Below are positions 21,522-32,548 of a DNA stretch of 64,000 nucleotides, piece by piece. The stretch comes from Tetrapyrgos nigripes. Taxonomy: Eukaryota; Basidiomycota; Agaricomycetes; Agaricales; Campanellaceae. Every line of letters begins with the position of its first letter. Positions within the stretch are counted from its first letter, which is position 1. The translations under genes were made by a program, and so were the position numbers. The stretch is from positions 124,001-188,000 of the forward strand of contig JAACJM010000056.1 of the NCBI GenBank assembly GCA_013368315.1, in the 5' to 3' direction. The notes beneath the pieces are model-generated. The model saw nothing but the letters and a program-made list of their open reading frames with translations, was not told the origin of the DNA and made no database searches.

Positions 21522-21686
21522 AGGCGGGTGAAGATTCTTGAAAGATTAGATGGTAGTGGTAAGATACAACACGTGACGTGGCCGAGTCGCTTCGCTGCGC
21601 ACCCGCGTCTATTGGTGACCTGGTAACTACAACTCGCAATTTTACATGTCGTACAGCTACACAATACAACATTTTAATGCAGTTAT

Positions 21687-23028
21687 TTACTTCAAGAAAG
21701 CTCCATTCGTCTCCTCCAGAAGCAATTCGTATTCTGATTGGAACTACCAGAAGTTCAAGAAAGAAGAAAGGTTAGTTAATCTAGCTCGATTTTCAGACTG
21801 ACAACGACATACGCCCAAGTACAAGACCTCCGAATCAGATGCCACCTCAGCATTGAAAGCAGCGTCTTCATCACTAATAATTCTTTTGGGAATACCGTTT
21901 GCAGCAGCAGCTTCAGCCAAAAGTTGAAGATGACATTGCTTTTCGAGGGCACTGAACAGGTAGGCAGCTTCATCAACGGTGTTCCCCACTGTGGAGCCAA
22001 TAATGAGTTCAATGGGACCCTCAACTACAGCGAAACTCGGACATACAAGTCAACAACCCATGGTTCTGCAAGATACAAGCCTTATTCTTGGGTCCAAGAG
22101 CCGCAGCAATATTGTTTCCTTCATCATCAGCCAGGACAATTCCACCGTAGGATGCATACGTGCTCAAGTTGTTGTAAAATATACATCCGTCCTGTTGAAG
22201 ACATTCGATTGGACGACCAAAAACGGACCAGGTCTTACCATAGATGGAGTGACAGTGAGCTGCCGCAGCGATGTCTGGTCGAGCTCGGTGAATAGCGGTA
22301 TCTGTGGAATTCGGAGACGGCGGAGCGAGAGCGAGCGTCAGAGAAAGATAGTCTACCACCAGATACAAAGCAGGTAAGGAGCTCACGGATGTAGTACCCA
22401 GCTATATTGACTGTATACTGAGCGCCATGAGGAGAAACATATCCATCGGGACCCATGAGAACGAGTTTATTTTTCTGGAACAGATATTGCATGTCACCAA
22501 CTTGGGGAAGAAGCAGCGACTTCTGAGTTTCCTCACCGTCATAGAGGAGAAATGGACACCGAGCGGATTCATCCTGGGCTCATGATTATTGTTGAGAACT
22601 TTAGAATTCGTATAAACACACAAAGACGTACCAGTAGTGGTCAGGAAGTACAGGATCCCTAGGTGGATGTCATGGCGAAGTCCTTTGACAGCAAAGGATG
22701 AAGACTTACCTGACAGTAATATGTCCAGCTATACCCTCTCCAAACCCTAGTTTACCCCAGTAGCGGAAAACCGCAGCCATGTGCTCCTAGTGTCCATGTA
22801 CAGCCGCGGTCAGTAATTGACTTGGGTATTTCAAGTTGGAAGATGTATCACTTTGATCCATTCACGCTCAGCGTACTTGCTTTGGAATTTAGGGATTCCA
22901 GTCGTCACAACCTTGCCTGCCTTGTCACCACGCCAAATTCGGTCCAAAGGTTTGACAGAGGTAACTTGCTTGGGTACCGCTGGCTGGTTCTCAACGCCGT
23001 TGTTAGTCGCAGTCGCAGTGGGAGACAT
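21687..23028 (-). CDS. Class II aldolase/adducin-family protein, copy B
   Basis: Same eight-exon structure as copy A, first exon 22852-23028, stop at 21687-21689. All splice sites are kept, sometimes in altered form (GTGATA and GTGAGG donors, a CCACAG acceptor). The His-x-His motif, the third His and the C-terminal EYELLLEETNG are unchanged. Differences include a two-residue deletion near the N-terminus (NNGVENQ), Thr to Ile in GEGIAGH, and Pro to Ser and Phe to Val changes near the end (SDSEVLY). No stop or frameshift was found, so both copies look functional and the duplication is probably fairly young or under selection. Confidence 0.8.
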
Positions 23029-23092
23029 CTCAATAGTAGCTGAGCAGGGTACTATGTGGTTGGGGCCAATCGTTGCAGCTTCATATGATCGG

Positions 23093-23101
23093 CTTTATAT
23101 A
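23093..23101 (-). promoter_or_regulatory. TATA box of aldolase copy B
   Basis: TATATAAAG on the minus strand, about 65 bases upstream of the ATG at 23028, identical to the element of copy A. Confidence 0.55.
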
Positions 23102-23277
23102 CTCGAAGAGTGATTGGTCATTCCCAGATTGCAGCTGACTGACTATGACTGCTTACATTTCACAAGAAGCGACGATCTTATTTACAGGGTAGATAGCTCT
23201 GATCTGCTGACCTAGAAGAATTACAGATGAGTGAACGTGAAATGAGCTCCGAACAACGAACAGTATCAACCATTTCC

Positions 23278-24053
23278 TTATTTCTTCTGAGGCTTTGGAA
23301 CTTCGACTTTGAACGTCTCGCAGACAGCTTTCTGCACATCTTCTGGCTTTTTCCTTCCCCATTTCTCCAAACTTTCACGAACGGTGAAGATTTTCACCGT
23401 TGCCTCGATGCCCAACCGCTTCGCTTCCTCGACAGTCAGGGGGCCGGCACGAGAACACAGGGCTATATATGCTTCATATGCCCACTGAGCATCAAAGTTG
23501 TTCTTTTGCTGAAATTCCACTTTCTCAATGGGGTCCAGATCCATTCCGGAGAGTTCACGGGATGCCATGTTCTTGACATCGTTAATTTCCCATTTCGTGC
23601 ACAAATCAAGAATGGCCATCCAGTCTTTTGCGGTTTTGGCTTTCAACTGCCCGAGAACACTGGATAACAACGATGGTGGTCAAAATGTGGCCGGAGATGA
23701 GGGACAGGAATTACAGTGGGTAAATGATCCATAGAAGACGCTCAAAATCTTCACTCTTGGTGTCCAAGACGAGAATAGGATGGTCGTCATCAGACCCTGA
23801 CTTCCCATGATCTTTCTCTTCCTGTATTTTGGTAGCTTCGAAGAATTTGGAGTGTCTTCGCAAGGGGCCATCCCATACCCTGAACAGGGTGTCTTCTACC
23901 TGTGTTGGCGGGACGTCAGTTGGGTCTGGTCTTTTAAATTATAGAACAGTGAGAGTATACCTGTATGACCACATTACCATCTTCAAAGTAGTAATCCTCA
24001 TGCCTCTTCGGGGCTTCGTATTTGGGAGGGTCAGACTTGGACACGGCAGTCAT
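23278..24053 (-). CDS. BTB/POZ-type protein, paralogue 9 (219 aa)
   Basis: Exons 23961-24053, 23715-23899 and 23278-23659. Motifs: RHEDYYFEDGNVVIQ, TLFRVWDGPLRRHSKFFE, FERLLWIIYP, KDWMAILDLCTKWEI and TVKIFTVRES, ending EVPKPQKK. It is the most diverged member, but it keeps both family introns at the same places and phases, which ties it to the array 7 kb away. Its 3' end was included in the neighbouring tandem duplication. It faces TRS31 divergently across 230 bases. Confidence 0.72.
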
Positions 24054-24284
24054 ATCTGGGGAGAAGCCAAGATATTGCTAGGGTTTATAACGGTGATCGG
24101 TGAATAACAACATCGCCCATAACTGTCAACGGGCTAGACGTCAAAAGCGCTGAGTAGACGTGACTTGGGGTGACAGACAGACAGACATGAAAGACAAATA
24201 TCATAGAAACGGTGCTTGACTGCCAGGAACCTATTGGTCGTGATAGTTGAGAGCAAAGAATTACCAACCCTAAAATAGAAAGAA

Positions 24285-25159
24285 ATGTCTTCTGCTTACG
24301 CCCATCCGCATCCTCGCCTAGTATCCTCTGTCGCCTCCGCTGCCTCCTCGCCAACAGCATCCTCCAGTCGGTTTTCTCTACCCTCTGCTGCCACTTTAGT
24401 CAACGCCTCCAAATCTGGTGCCGGGCACAGACCCAACATCTATGATCGCAACCTCAACAAAACTCGAGTAGCTGAAGTCTCGGGCTCTGCATTCAGTTTC
24501 CTTTTCTCAGAAGTGGTGCAGTATACACAGAAGAGAGTCAGTGGTATAAATGATCTCGAACGAAGGTGCGCAAGGCTTGTCTCTCCTTGCGATTCAAATC
24601 TCATCTCCGATTTAGGCTGAACACCCTTGGTTATCGCGTTGGAATACGCGTCCTTGAACTGATGATATGGCGTGCCGAATCTTCATCCAAGATGCCTAAG
24701 CGAGAGATTCGACTTTTACCTGCTCTCATGTCAATACATACCCATGTATGGCGGGCCGTCTTTGGTCGTCCTGCGGATGCGCTAGAAAAGAGCGTTGAGA
24801 ACGCGGATGAATGTCAGGATCTTGATTCTCTTGCTCGATAGAGACATTGACTGTTAGGCAGACATGATTATCGACAATGACCCTCTTATTGAGAGGCATA
24901 TCTCGGTGCCCAAGGACCTCTCACAACTCAGTTGCTCGTCATTTACCGCTGGGATTGTTGAGGCTGTACTGGATGGCTTGGGTCTGGTATGTCTGTCATC
25001 GCAATTTTTCGCATTATAAGGCTCATGAGCACCGGCTTTGCTTTACAGCCAGCGCGCGTTACTGCTCACAGCACTCCGACTGCTCAGTTTCCTTCACGGA
25101 CCACCATCCTCGTCAAACTGGAGAAGTCGGTTCTAGAGAGGGAGGATCTGCTGAAGTGA
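24285..25159 (+). CDS. TRS31: TRAPP complex subunit Trs31/TRAPPC5 (237 aa)
   Basis: Exons 24285-24565, 24616-24812, 24862-24986 and 25049-25159. The core of this small TRAPP subunit is unmistakable: NIYDRNLNKTRVAEVS, FLFSEVVQYTQKRVSGINDLERR, LNTLGYRVGIRVLEL, and WRAVFGRPADALEKSVENADEYMI. It is followed by SCSSFTAGIVEAVLDGLG. TRAPP is the tethering complex and Rab GEF for ER-to-Golgi and Golgi traffic; this subunit belongs to the shared core. A Ser/Ala-rich N-terminal extension of about 45 residues precedes the core. Splice phases join the conserved blocks exactly. Confidence 0.92.
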
Positions 25160-25501
25160 TGCTGCTTATGCTTTGATACCACGTCTATCTCCATACATCC
25201 CATGTCTGCGTTATTGCCGACATAGGATGCTTTATTAGGGCCAGAACTTTTGTGTTCAGCCTTCCAGTTGGGCTTTGGTCACGACGGTCTGTGAACGGAA
25301 GCTGGGATGTTGCGTACTTCGTTTATCGTGGTATGCATTATGAAGATAGAGATGTAGCACCGGTGGACTGACACTCTAAACCATGGATGCGTTTGGCCAT
25401 GGCTCATCAGAACTTCCGCGAGAGAATTACTTTGACAATGACAGTCCAAACTCATCCGATCCGATTAGCTATACACTACATAGATGAAACCCCTCCAGAA
25501 T
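25160..25501. other. Intergenic between converging genes
   Basis: About 340 bases between the 3' ends of TRS31 and the F-box gene; no coding or repeat signal. Confidence 0.4.
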
Positions 25502-28302
25502 CTAGCTCTCTTCTACCTTCACCTTGACATTATCCATCGTTGGCGAAGTTGCCTGGTCATCCTTCTCTGATCTCACCTCGACACAATCCTTTGTCGATGA
25601 AGTCGTCTGGTCTCTCTGCTCTGACTTTACTTCGTCGCTATCCTTTATCGGTGTATTCACCTGATGGTCCTGCTCTGCTTTGATTTTGACACCATCCTCC
25701 GTCGACTCGGACAAAGTCACTTGCTTGTCTTCGTGCCCATCAATATCCTTCAGGGTCTGCTCTGATTTAACTTTGACATCATTATTTGTCAATTGGTCAT
25801 CCATGCTTTCATGGCTATGAGTTCTCGTTAGGAAATCCTGCTTACAGAAAGACAAAAGTGACACCTACTTGAGAGCAGAAGCAGCCTGCATCGACCCTTT
25901 CCCAGTTCCTTGTCCAGGCCTTGTGAAGCTCTGTACAACGCACTTTAACCCAGTTTTGTCGACGTCCCGGTAGATATGGTGTAATCGGTAGTGTAAAAGC
26001 TGTTCAAAGCTATCAGCTGAATCTCTAGCGCACTGGCAGCCACTAGCCACTCACTGCATCGCGCCACTTCAAATCAGTTGATTTACACTCTACATCTGCG
26101 CCTGACCAGGACGCGTATGTATGCATACACTTGATGATAGGGTTCAGCTCATCCAATTCATTCAAAGTCGTCGTGCTAGGAGACGCTCCGCAGGTCTTGA
26201 TAAGACTCTGGATGTTCCTCGAACCTATCTTCCAAACAGACAGGCACTCATACTGGTTCCATCGACAAATCCTAAGTACAACGCAAGGATCAAACTCGGC
26301 AAGAACTTCATCCATTGGTTTTTCTTCACCCCAGTAGGAATAGTAGCTCTGGTTTGAGAATAAGCAACTGTGCTCCAAGACATCGGGGTACCAAAGCATG
26401 TTCCTGCAGCGATTGCATTCCATAACAGCACAAGCCAAATCGAGGATGTCGGCGGACTCGGGCTTCACCTTGGTTATGGTCCGTTGAATGAGCGCTTGGA
26501 CTTCAGCTTTCTTCGCCTTCGCCCAGGTCTGTGCGAAACTGGGATCCACCTTGGCAGCCAAGATCGCAGTGAACTCGTTTTCCTGTAGAGGTTCTGTCAA
26601 AGGAGTCTTCACCAATAAACCACTGAATATTCCCGTTTGAATAACATCGGCGAGGGGTGGCCATACAACGCCAGGAATTGGAGTTTGAGCAGCGACATAT
26701 TGCTTGTAAGCATCCTGCGTCGTCTTGCATCGGTCCACGAGGGATTCCTTGCAGAGATTTTCTTCCCATCTTTCTTTTTCGGCTTCCATCATGTCAACGA
26801 ATTTGGGAAGGATATTCTCCCATTCTAGGGATAACGAAAGTCATTCATAAGCAACCTGGTAACTTTTGATGGTTAGAAGAGTTGACAAAGTACTGACCTT
26901 CGTCGGTCAGTGGTGTAGGGAGGCGGACAAGTCGATGAGTTGAGAAAAATGTCTGTGGAGCCCGAGCACGCTCGACCTCTGGACCCCATCCAATAGCCGT
27001 CAGTCTCTTTTCGATGCTGATGGAGATTTATCAAGCACTGAACGAGCAGTAGGAGAGAAACAACACCGACTCTTTTTTACGTTCCTGCTTTCGTTTTTCC
27101 ACTTGCTGGGCCTGCTTCTCCAGGTGCATTTCATGCCAGGCTTCGCAGAGTGCGACGTGCTGGTAATGAGTGAAGGTCAGGCTGAGTATCTGATGATAAA
27201 CGTGTACTATCTGAAAACCTACCTTCATAAACTCCTTAGTTCTATCCATCACCGACACAGCCCAAGGTTTCAACAAAGATTCATCCTTTTCAGCAATGAT
27301 GTCTTCATATTCGAAAAATACTTGATCAAAATACAACGCAGAAAAGAGAGGTTCGCTCTGTTTAGTGTGTTGCCAAGGACGGCCGCGGCCTTTTGCGCCT
27401 GATACAAATTTTGAGTACTTGGCTAGCATGTACATCAGAATGACTTACCCATCTGCTGCCTAGCGTATGGCAAGTACTCTATAATAGGACTCAATAGTTT
27501 AATCATTGACCGAGAGCTCGCCTGGCCTTCTGAGCCTTCATATCTGTCTTTGAGGTCTGAGATGGGGACGAGCCTGTGGAAGCAATCTACCTCAGTTTCC
27601 AAGCAAGCCTCAATCAGTGTTCAGAGAGAAAGAAACACGCACAATTCGGTGTGGCAGTAGTTTCTGCAACATCGAACGCGACCTGCCCATAGCACATTTT
27701 CACAGTTTTCGCGACCGCAAGCCTGCATTGCGGTGATCTATGTGAGCTGGAGGCATCCTCTACCAACAGAGTGAAGACATACATGGCACGCCCTGTCGAA
27801 CGCGAGAATAGCATATTGGAACTCGTTCAGATCAGGTGGACAAGATGGGAGTCCCATCACATTGCGCCGAGCATGTCTCCACACATGTAGAGAAGAAGGA
27901 CTGTGTAGGCCGCTGAAGAGCTCTTGGCTGCAACGAGTGAGGGTAAGAAGATCAGAAGGGTCCAAATATCCAAAAACCTGTGTAATAGATAGGTAGTTCA
28001 TTAAGCGGCTTCGGACAACCCAGGTTAATAGCACGCACTTCATAGAAGATATCCTCCGGGACCTCTGTCATCAGCCTGTGTAATAAAGGAATCTTCTGAG
28101 GGCCATTCTGCACGGGACATGTCACCATATGCGACGCGAAAGACAGCAAAAGAAGACTTGCCTTGGTCTCCTCTTCTTGCGTGCTTTGGGCTTCTACTTC
28201 AGAGACTTTGACGCGTTTCCTCGGAGGCTTCTTCGCCTTTGGTTGCGCAGCAGCTGGATCGGCTTTCTTCTTCTGTTCAAGTCTTGCAGATCGTCGTGTC
28301 AT
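25502..28302 (-). CDS. F-box protein with zinc-finger-like cysteines and SUMO-motif tail (735 aa)
   Basis: Eleven exons: 28162-28302, 28039-28107, 27783-27977, 27643-27722, 27449-27573, 27223-27398, 27071-27159, 26898-27016, 26055-26824, 25869-25999 and 25502-25814. A basic N-terminus (KKPPRKRVK) precedes the F-box (VPEDIFYEVFGYLDPSDLLTLTRCS). Next come WRHARRNVMGLPSCPPDL and a Cys cluster (ACGRENCENVLWAGRVRCC), as in the large agaric family of F-box proteins that recruit unknown substrates to SCF ligase. A second Cys/His cluster (ECNRCRNMLWYPDVLEHSC) lies near the end of exon 9. The last exon encodes repeated psi-K-x-E motifs (VKSE, IKAE, VKSE, VKVE). Intron 1 uses a GCAAGT donor (GC-AG, 54 nt). 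The family is certain, the substrate unknown. Confidence 0.8.
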
Positions 28303-29995
28303 AATGTTTGAATCAATTTCGACGCGGTATTGTTCGAAATTAAGTCAAAGTTAAGTGGAGACACGAGCAAACTGGACTAAACAACACGTTCAGGGGCGTG
28401 TCTTGCCACGATCAGGTGACGTGACCCATGGCGGCACCGACGATCCCGACGATGACCGAAGGAGGCCCGACCGACGGTCGTCCGAGACCAGTGCAGTTCT
28501 AATTGCCGAACCTTTAGGTTTGGCTCCTTACAAGAATCTCTCCAGCGATGTTTTTTCCAGACCATTCCCACGCTACCGTATATAGATATGTACACTATAT
28601 CCGACTCGTTCCCACGAGTACTCCCATCTCCTCCTATCTGCTCCAACCTCTCGACGCCCCCGCACATCTTTCTGTTGTCTTTGTCCCTCTGCTACTCTCT
28701 CTGCTATTGCGTTCGCCGTCTTTTTCGGCATCTGGAACTCCAACCTCAATAAGTAATACTTAACCCTTTTGCCTTGTCTTCTGGTGTATCACTGAACTCT
28801 ATGATGCCTGCTACTAATGAATGTGGTCTCAAATTCCATGTATGCTGTTTCTGAAACATAGTACAGAATTCTACTACAGGTTCCTTTCAGCTTGGATTGC
28901 TCACTTCTGTCAGTTCCTTTCTGTCTGTGTCTTCTTAGGTGCGTGTTGCCTTCTTTCCTTTATTACTCGAGGTTAAGTAATGGCCCTTCTTCCCAGGTCC
29001 AGTCCTTCAGCCCGAGACCAGCCCAAACCAATGTTAATGATATGTTATGTGATATTGTGAAACCAGTAGTGGACTTTGCGAGGAATTTCAAAGACGTGTG
29101 TACCCAATGCTGTTTGATTCGGCGTGAACTTCCCAGAGGGTGGCAGTAGTGCTGGCTTGATTAATATGCCTGCTCTGCTTGAAAATAATTTCTATGCTGG
29201 GGTCAGCGTGTTAAGACTGAGAAATGCTGCATACGTTGTCCACAATGGGCGCTCGAAAATGCAAAGGATCAGATCTCGATGCCTCCGGGCGGCCAGCCAA
29301 GAAACAAAAACATTTCACGAAGATACAACTGATCTCAGTTCTGACACATGCTCTGACGCCGACTGGCTAGAAATCTTAACATGGGACGAGAAAGGAAATA
29401 ATGCTACTTATGATCCTGGTAGTAAAGCTTCTATCAAACGGTTTGAATGCTCGTTCTGTGGTGTGCTCCAACAAGCTCATGAAATTACTGTAGTCCTTGA
29501 CATTTCTTTACTTGAAGTTGTTGTACAGAAGCTCGAAAAGTTGGTGAAAAGATCAGTCTATTCTACAGCTCAATGCCAAGATACTCTCCAATTTTTGTGA
29601 AAACCTATTGTATACCCCTCTCTGTACTGTGCGAACGGACGAGACATTAAAAGGTTCGGACTTCGCCGCTCGCGGCCATCCCCCCCAGTCATTCTAGATA
29701 GATGTTGTTCTTACACAACGATCTAACATAAGCCAAATCTGTTGAAACAATGTTAGTTTGGTAGAATATCCCGAAAAACAGAGGAGGGCGGACGTCGTGT
29801 CGATGTTGGAAGGAATGGCTATCTCTACGAATCTGCGCTCAGGTGTGGAGGGGTGTTTGGAGTCAAAGCTTGGAACTCAACAAAGTGGTGAAATTCCAAG
29901 AAGTTCAGGGACCGTGCACCACTTTCCCTTTTTTGGTATGGCCCTCCTAACCCCTTTGAGAAGTCGAGGCAACGAAATCAAGGTTGCCGAAATCC
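28303..29995. other. Long intergenic stretch, no confident gene
   Basis: About 1.7 kb between the divergent F-box and lipase genes. The left part is C/T-rich promoter-like DNA. At 28890-29600 there are plus-strand frames with weak protein character, including a basic piece (RPAKKQKH in one frame) and CSFCG in another. They do not join into one model and match no family I know; they may be a degraded gene. Confidence 0.35.
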
Positions 29996-31214
29996 ATGTC
30001 CTCCTCCGCTTCAGGTTCTCTTCCCTACACCGAATCCTGGCTCGAGGGTCCTCAAGCCACCAAGTTCTACACTCGACTCTACAACCCTTCTTCACCTAAA
30101 GCTCTCGTCGTTTTCATTCATGGTTTCGCAGAACACGTCGGTCGCTACAACCATATCCACCCTCGTTTCGCAGAACGAGGAATAGCTCTCTTCACATTAG
30201 ATCAACGTGGTTTTGGTAGAACTGCTTTGGACGAGAAGAATCGTAGCAAAGGAAGTTCTTGGGGAAAGACTAGCTGGACAGACCAAATGCAGGATATTGA
30301 CTGGGCTATCAACCATGCTAGGAAGCAGGTTCCAGATGTACCAATGTTCTTGATGGGTCATTCTATGGTGTGTCTCTTTTCCTTCTGAATTCAGGTATAG
30401 CGTTTGAAACAACTTGTATAGGGAGGAGGAGAGGTCCTGGGTTTCATCACAGACTCTTCAGAGAAATATTCGACCACCGTTAAACTGTTGACTGGAGTAA
30501 TCGTCACAAGTCCTCTGATCACCCAGGCACACCCAGCTTCAAAGCTTCTTCGTTGGATAGGCTCTAAAGCCAGCCAACTCACTCCAAATACCTTGATTCC
30601 TACAGACCTCAAACCCGAGGTAAGTAGGAAACTCTTGTCCTATTCGGCGTCTTAGACTCTGACTGTTACCAACCCAGCACCTGTCCCGGGACCCAGCTTT
30701 CAATGAGGCGTATATGAAAGATCCGTATATCAGGCTGACCGGATCCCTTCGCGGGATTAGAGACATGCTGACGATGGTATGTACCGCCATGTCCACAGAT
30801 GGCAATTGCTAATGACCCTCTGAAGGGAGAAGAATTGTTGAGCGTAAGATGGCAAAAGTGGCCTTCACATCTTCCTGTAAGCTCTCTCATGTGTCTCTAA
30901 TCCTCTTGCCCTTATCGGTTCATTCAAGGTCATTTTCCTTCACGGAACTGCAGACGAAATTACGTCTCACGAATCTTCAAAGACTTTCCATGACAAGATC
31001 CAGACGCAGGACAAGAAGTTTGTCTCGTTTCCTGTGAGTCTTCCGTCCCAGTGTCTCTCGCCTTCGCATAGCTCATCGGAGATCTTAGGATGCGTACCAT
31101 GAACTTCAGAATGAGCCCAATGGCGTCAAAGAGCAGATGGTTGACGAAGTTGGCGGCTTCGTTGATGCTCATTTGTCGTCGCCATCTTCTGAATCTGTAT
31201 CCGCGAAGATGTAG
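29996..31214 (+). CDS. Monoacylglycerol-lipase-like serine hydrolase (316 aa)
   Basis: Exons 29996-30367, 30422-30619, 30678-30776, 30826-30876, 30929-31033 and 31089-31214. An alpha/beta hydrolase of the Yju3/MGLL type: oxyanion-hole FIHGFAEHVGRY, DQRGFGRT, and the nucleophile in GHSMGG with Ser123. Intron 1 falls just after that Met. The acid lies in HGTADEIT (Asp249) and the base in DAYHEL (His279), so the triad is complete. Such enzymes cleave monoacylglycerols into glycerol and fatty acid and associate with lipid droplets and membranes. Start chosen at the first true ATG of the frame. Confidence 0.88.
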
Positions 31215-31427
31215 CAGCTGTCTGTCGCCCATGCTCACAACTCGTCTGTATACAGTACCTGGGTTTGCTGACGTATAAACCTGTAATGTATCTCTCACTT
31301 AAGAGTCTCTATATGGTAGAAGAATGAACAATAAAATAACGATCCAGGAAGCTCATAAAGTATCATTGTCCGCTAGGTTGCATTTCCACCTCATCGACCA
31401 CCGCTCTGAAGCCTATGCGCAAACAAC

Positions 31428-32400
31428 TCAATAACCAGCAGCACCAGGAGCAGCATCACCCTCGCGCTTCAACCTCAACAACACCTCCTTGAACCTCGAC
31501 AGCTCAGTAGTGCCAGCACCAGTCCTTGCAATCGTCTTGCTCTGAGAGTTTTGTAGCTCGATGAGTTCGCAAATACGCTCCCAGGTTGTACCCTTGGAAA
31601 GTGATTCGGTGAGATTTTGGAGGAATTCTTGTTCGCTGTCTCTGTTTTTGGGGTAAAAGGAGTTGAGAAATAGTTCAGCGGAAAACGGGTAGAAGTAACG
31701 TACTTGTTCTCTCGAATAGTGCGCTCCTTCTTGGCTGCGTATTCTTCATAAAAGTCGTCGATTGCTCGCTCGGCTTTGGATATCGTCTCCTGACGGCGGG
31801 CTTTGGAGGCTTCGTCACGAGCAGCAATTTCTTCTGCTTGTTTCTTACGCCATTCCCTATCCGACGATAAAGTAAGATTAGTACTGAGATGCCTAGAAGC
31901 TACAGATGCTACGTACTTGATTACCTCCGGCTCCTCCTCTTCCAATGGCTGGTTCAGAATAGGTGTTGACGCATGCTGCGGACGAGGAGCACCAAAGGAA
32001 GGTGTTTGAGGCTGTTGCTGTGGCTGCTGTTGGAAAACCGGAGGTGATGTCTGGTATCACGAAAATCGAAATGAGCAATGGTAGAACAGAGCAATGTAAG
32101 GAAACTCACTGGAATCTCAATGTCAGGGAACTCGCTCTCAAACTTTTCAATCTCGTCGTCACCAGTGACTTTTACGGGTTGAATAGGTTTGTCGTCAAAG
32201 TCGTCAAAGGAGAAGCTGTTGTTGGAGTTGGAGGCTGCGGGGACTGCAGGGATACTTGGGATGTCGCCCTCGCCATCGAGAGAAATGTCGGGGAAAGCAG
32301 ACGCCGCTTTGTCAAAGTCGATATCATCGGAAGCTGCAGCAGAGTTACATCTTGTAGCAGAGATGTATGTCTGTTACTTACAGTTGAAAAAGTCGGCCAT
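31428..32400 (-). CDS. CLC1: Clathrin light chain (247 aa)
   Basis: Exons 32382-32400, 32110-32333, 31917-32050, 31704-31856 and 31428-31641. The acidic N-terminus ([15 protein letters not shown], then [16 protein letters not shown]) is followed by a Gln/Pro-rich linker. Next comes the heavy-chain-binding helix ([38 protein letters not shown]), and the end is the conserved block [14 protein letters not shown], with [26 protein letters not shown]. It coats endocytic and Golgi vesicles with clathrin heavy chain. The first exon carries only six full codons, a common arrangement in fungi. It is followed 148 bases upstream by thymidylate synthase on the same strand. Confidence 0.93.
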
Positions 32401-32548
32401 TGCGTTCAGCGGTGTTGGCGTTGGCAGAAATCTGAGGTGTGGACACGTGAGACCAATTTTATCATTGACTGCGTTTTTGAGAGCAAGTACACATTTGATA
32501 ATCCAGTCGAAACAGTACAGAGAAAGATACAGAATACATAGATAGTAG

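Larger units (their letters stand above)
21234..23307. repeat. Tandem duplication, unit 2
   Basis: Second copy of the unit at 19188-21233. Its right end is the genuine 3' end of BTB paralogue 9, showing that the ancestral order was TMEM223-like, aldolase, BTB, all on the minus strand. Confidence 0.85.

Noticed and set aside
25838..25868. 31-base intron before the last exon of the F-box gene
   Set aside because: Too short and it breaks the reading phase; the acceptor at 25815 gives a 54-base intron with a CTAAC branch point and the correct frame.
29124..29600. 158-codon plus-strand frame
   Set aside because: Begins with GTG, changes character midway, and cannot be joined with the better pieces in other frames; possibly a decayed gene but not supportable.
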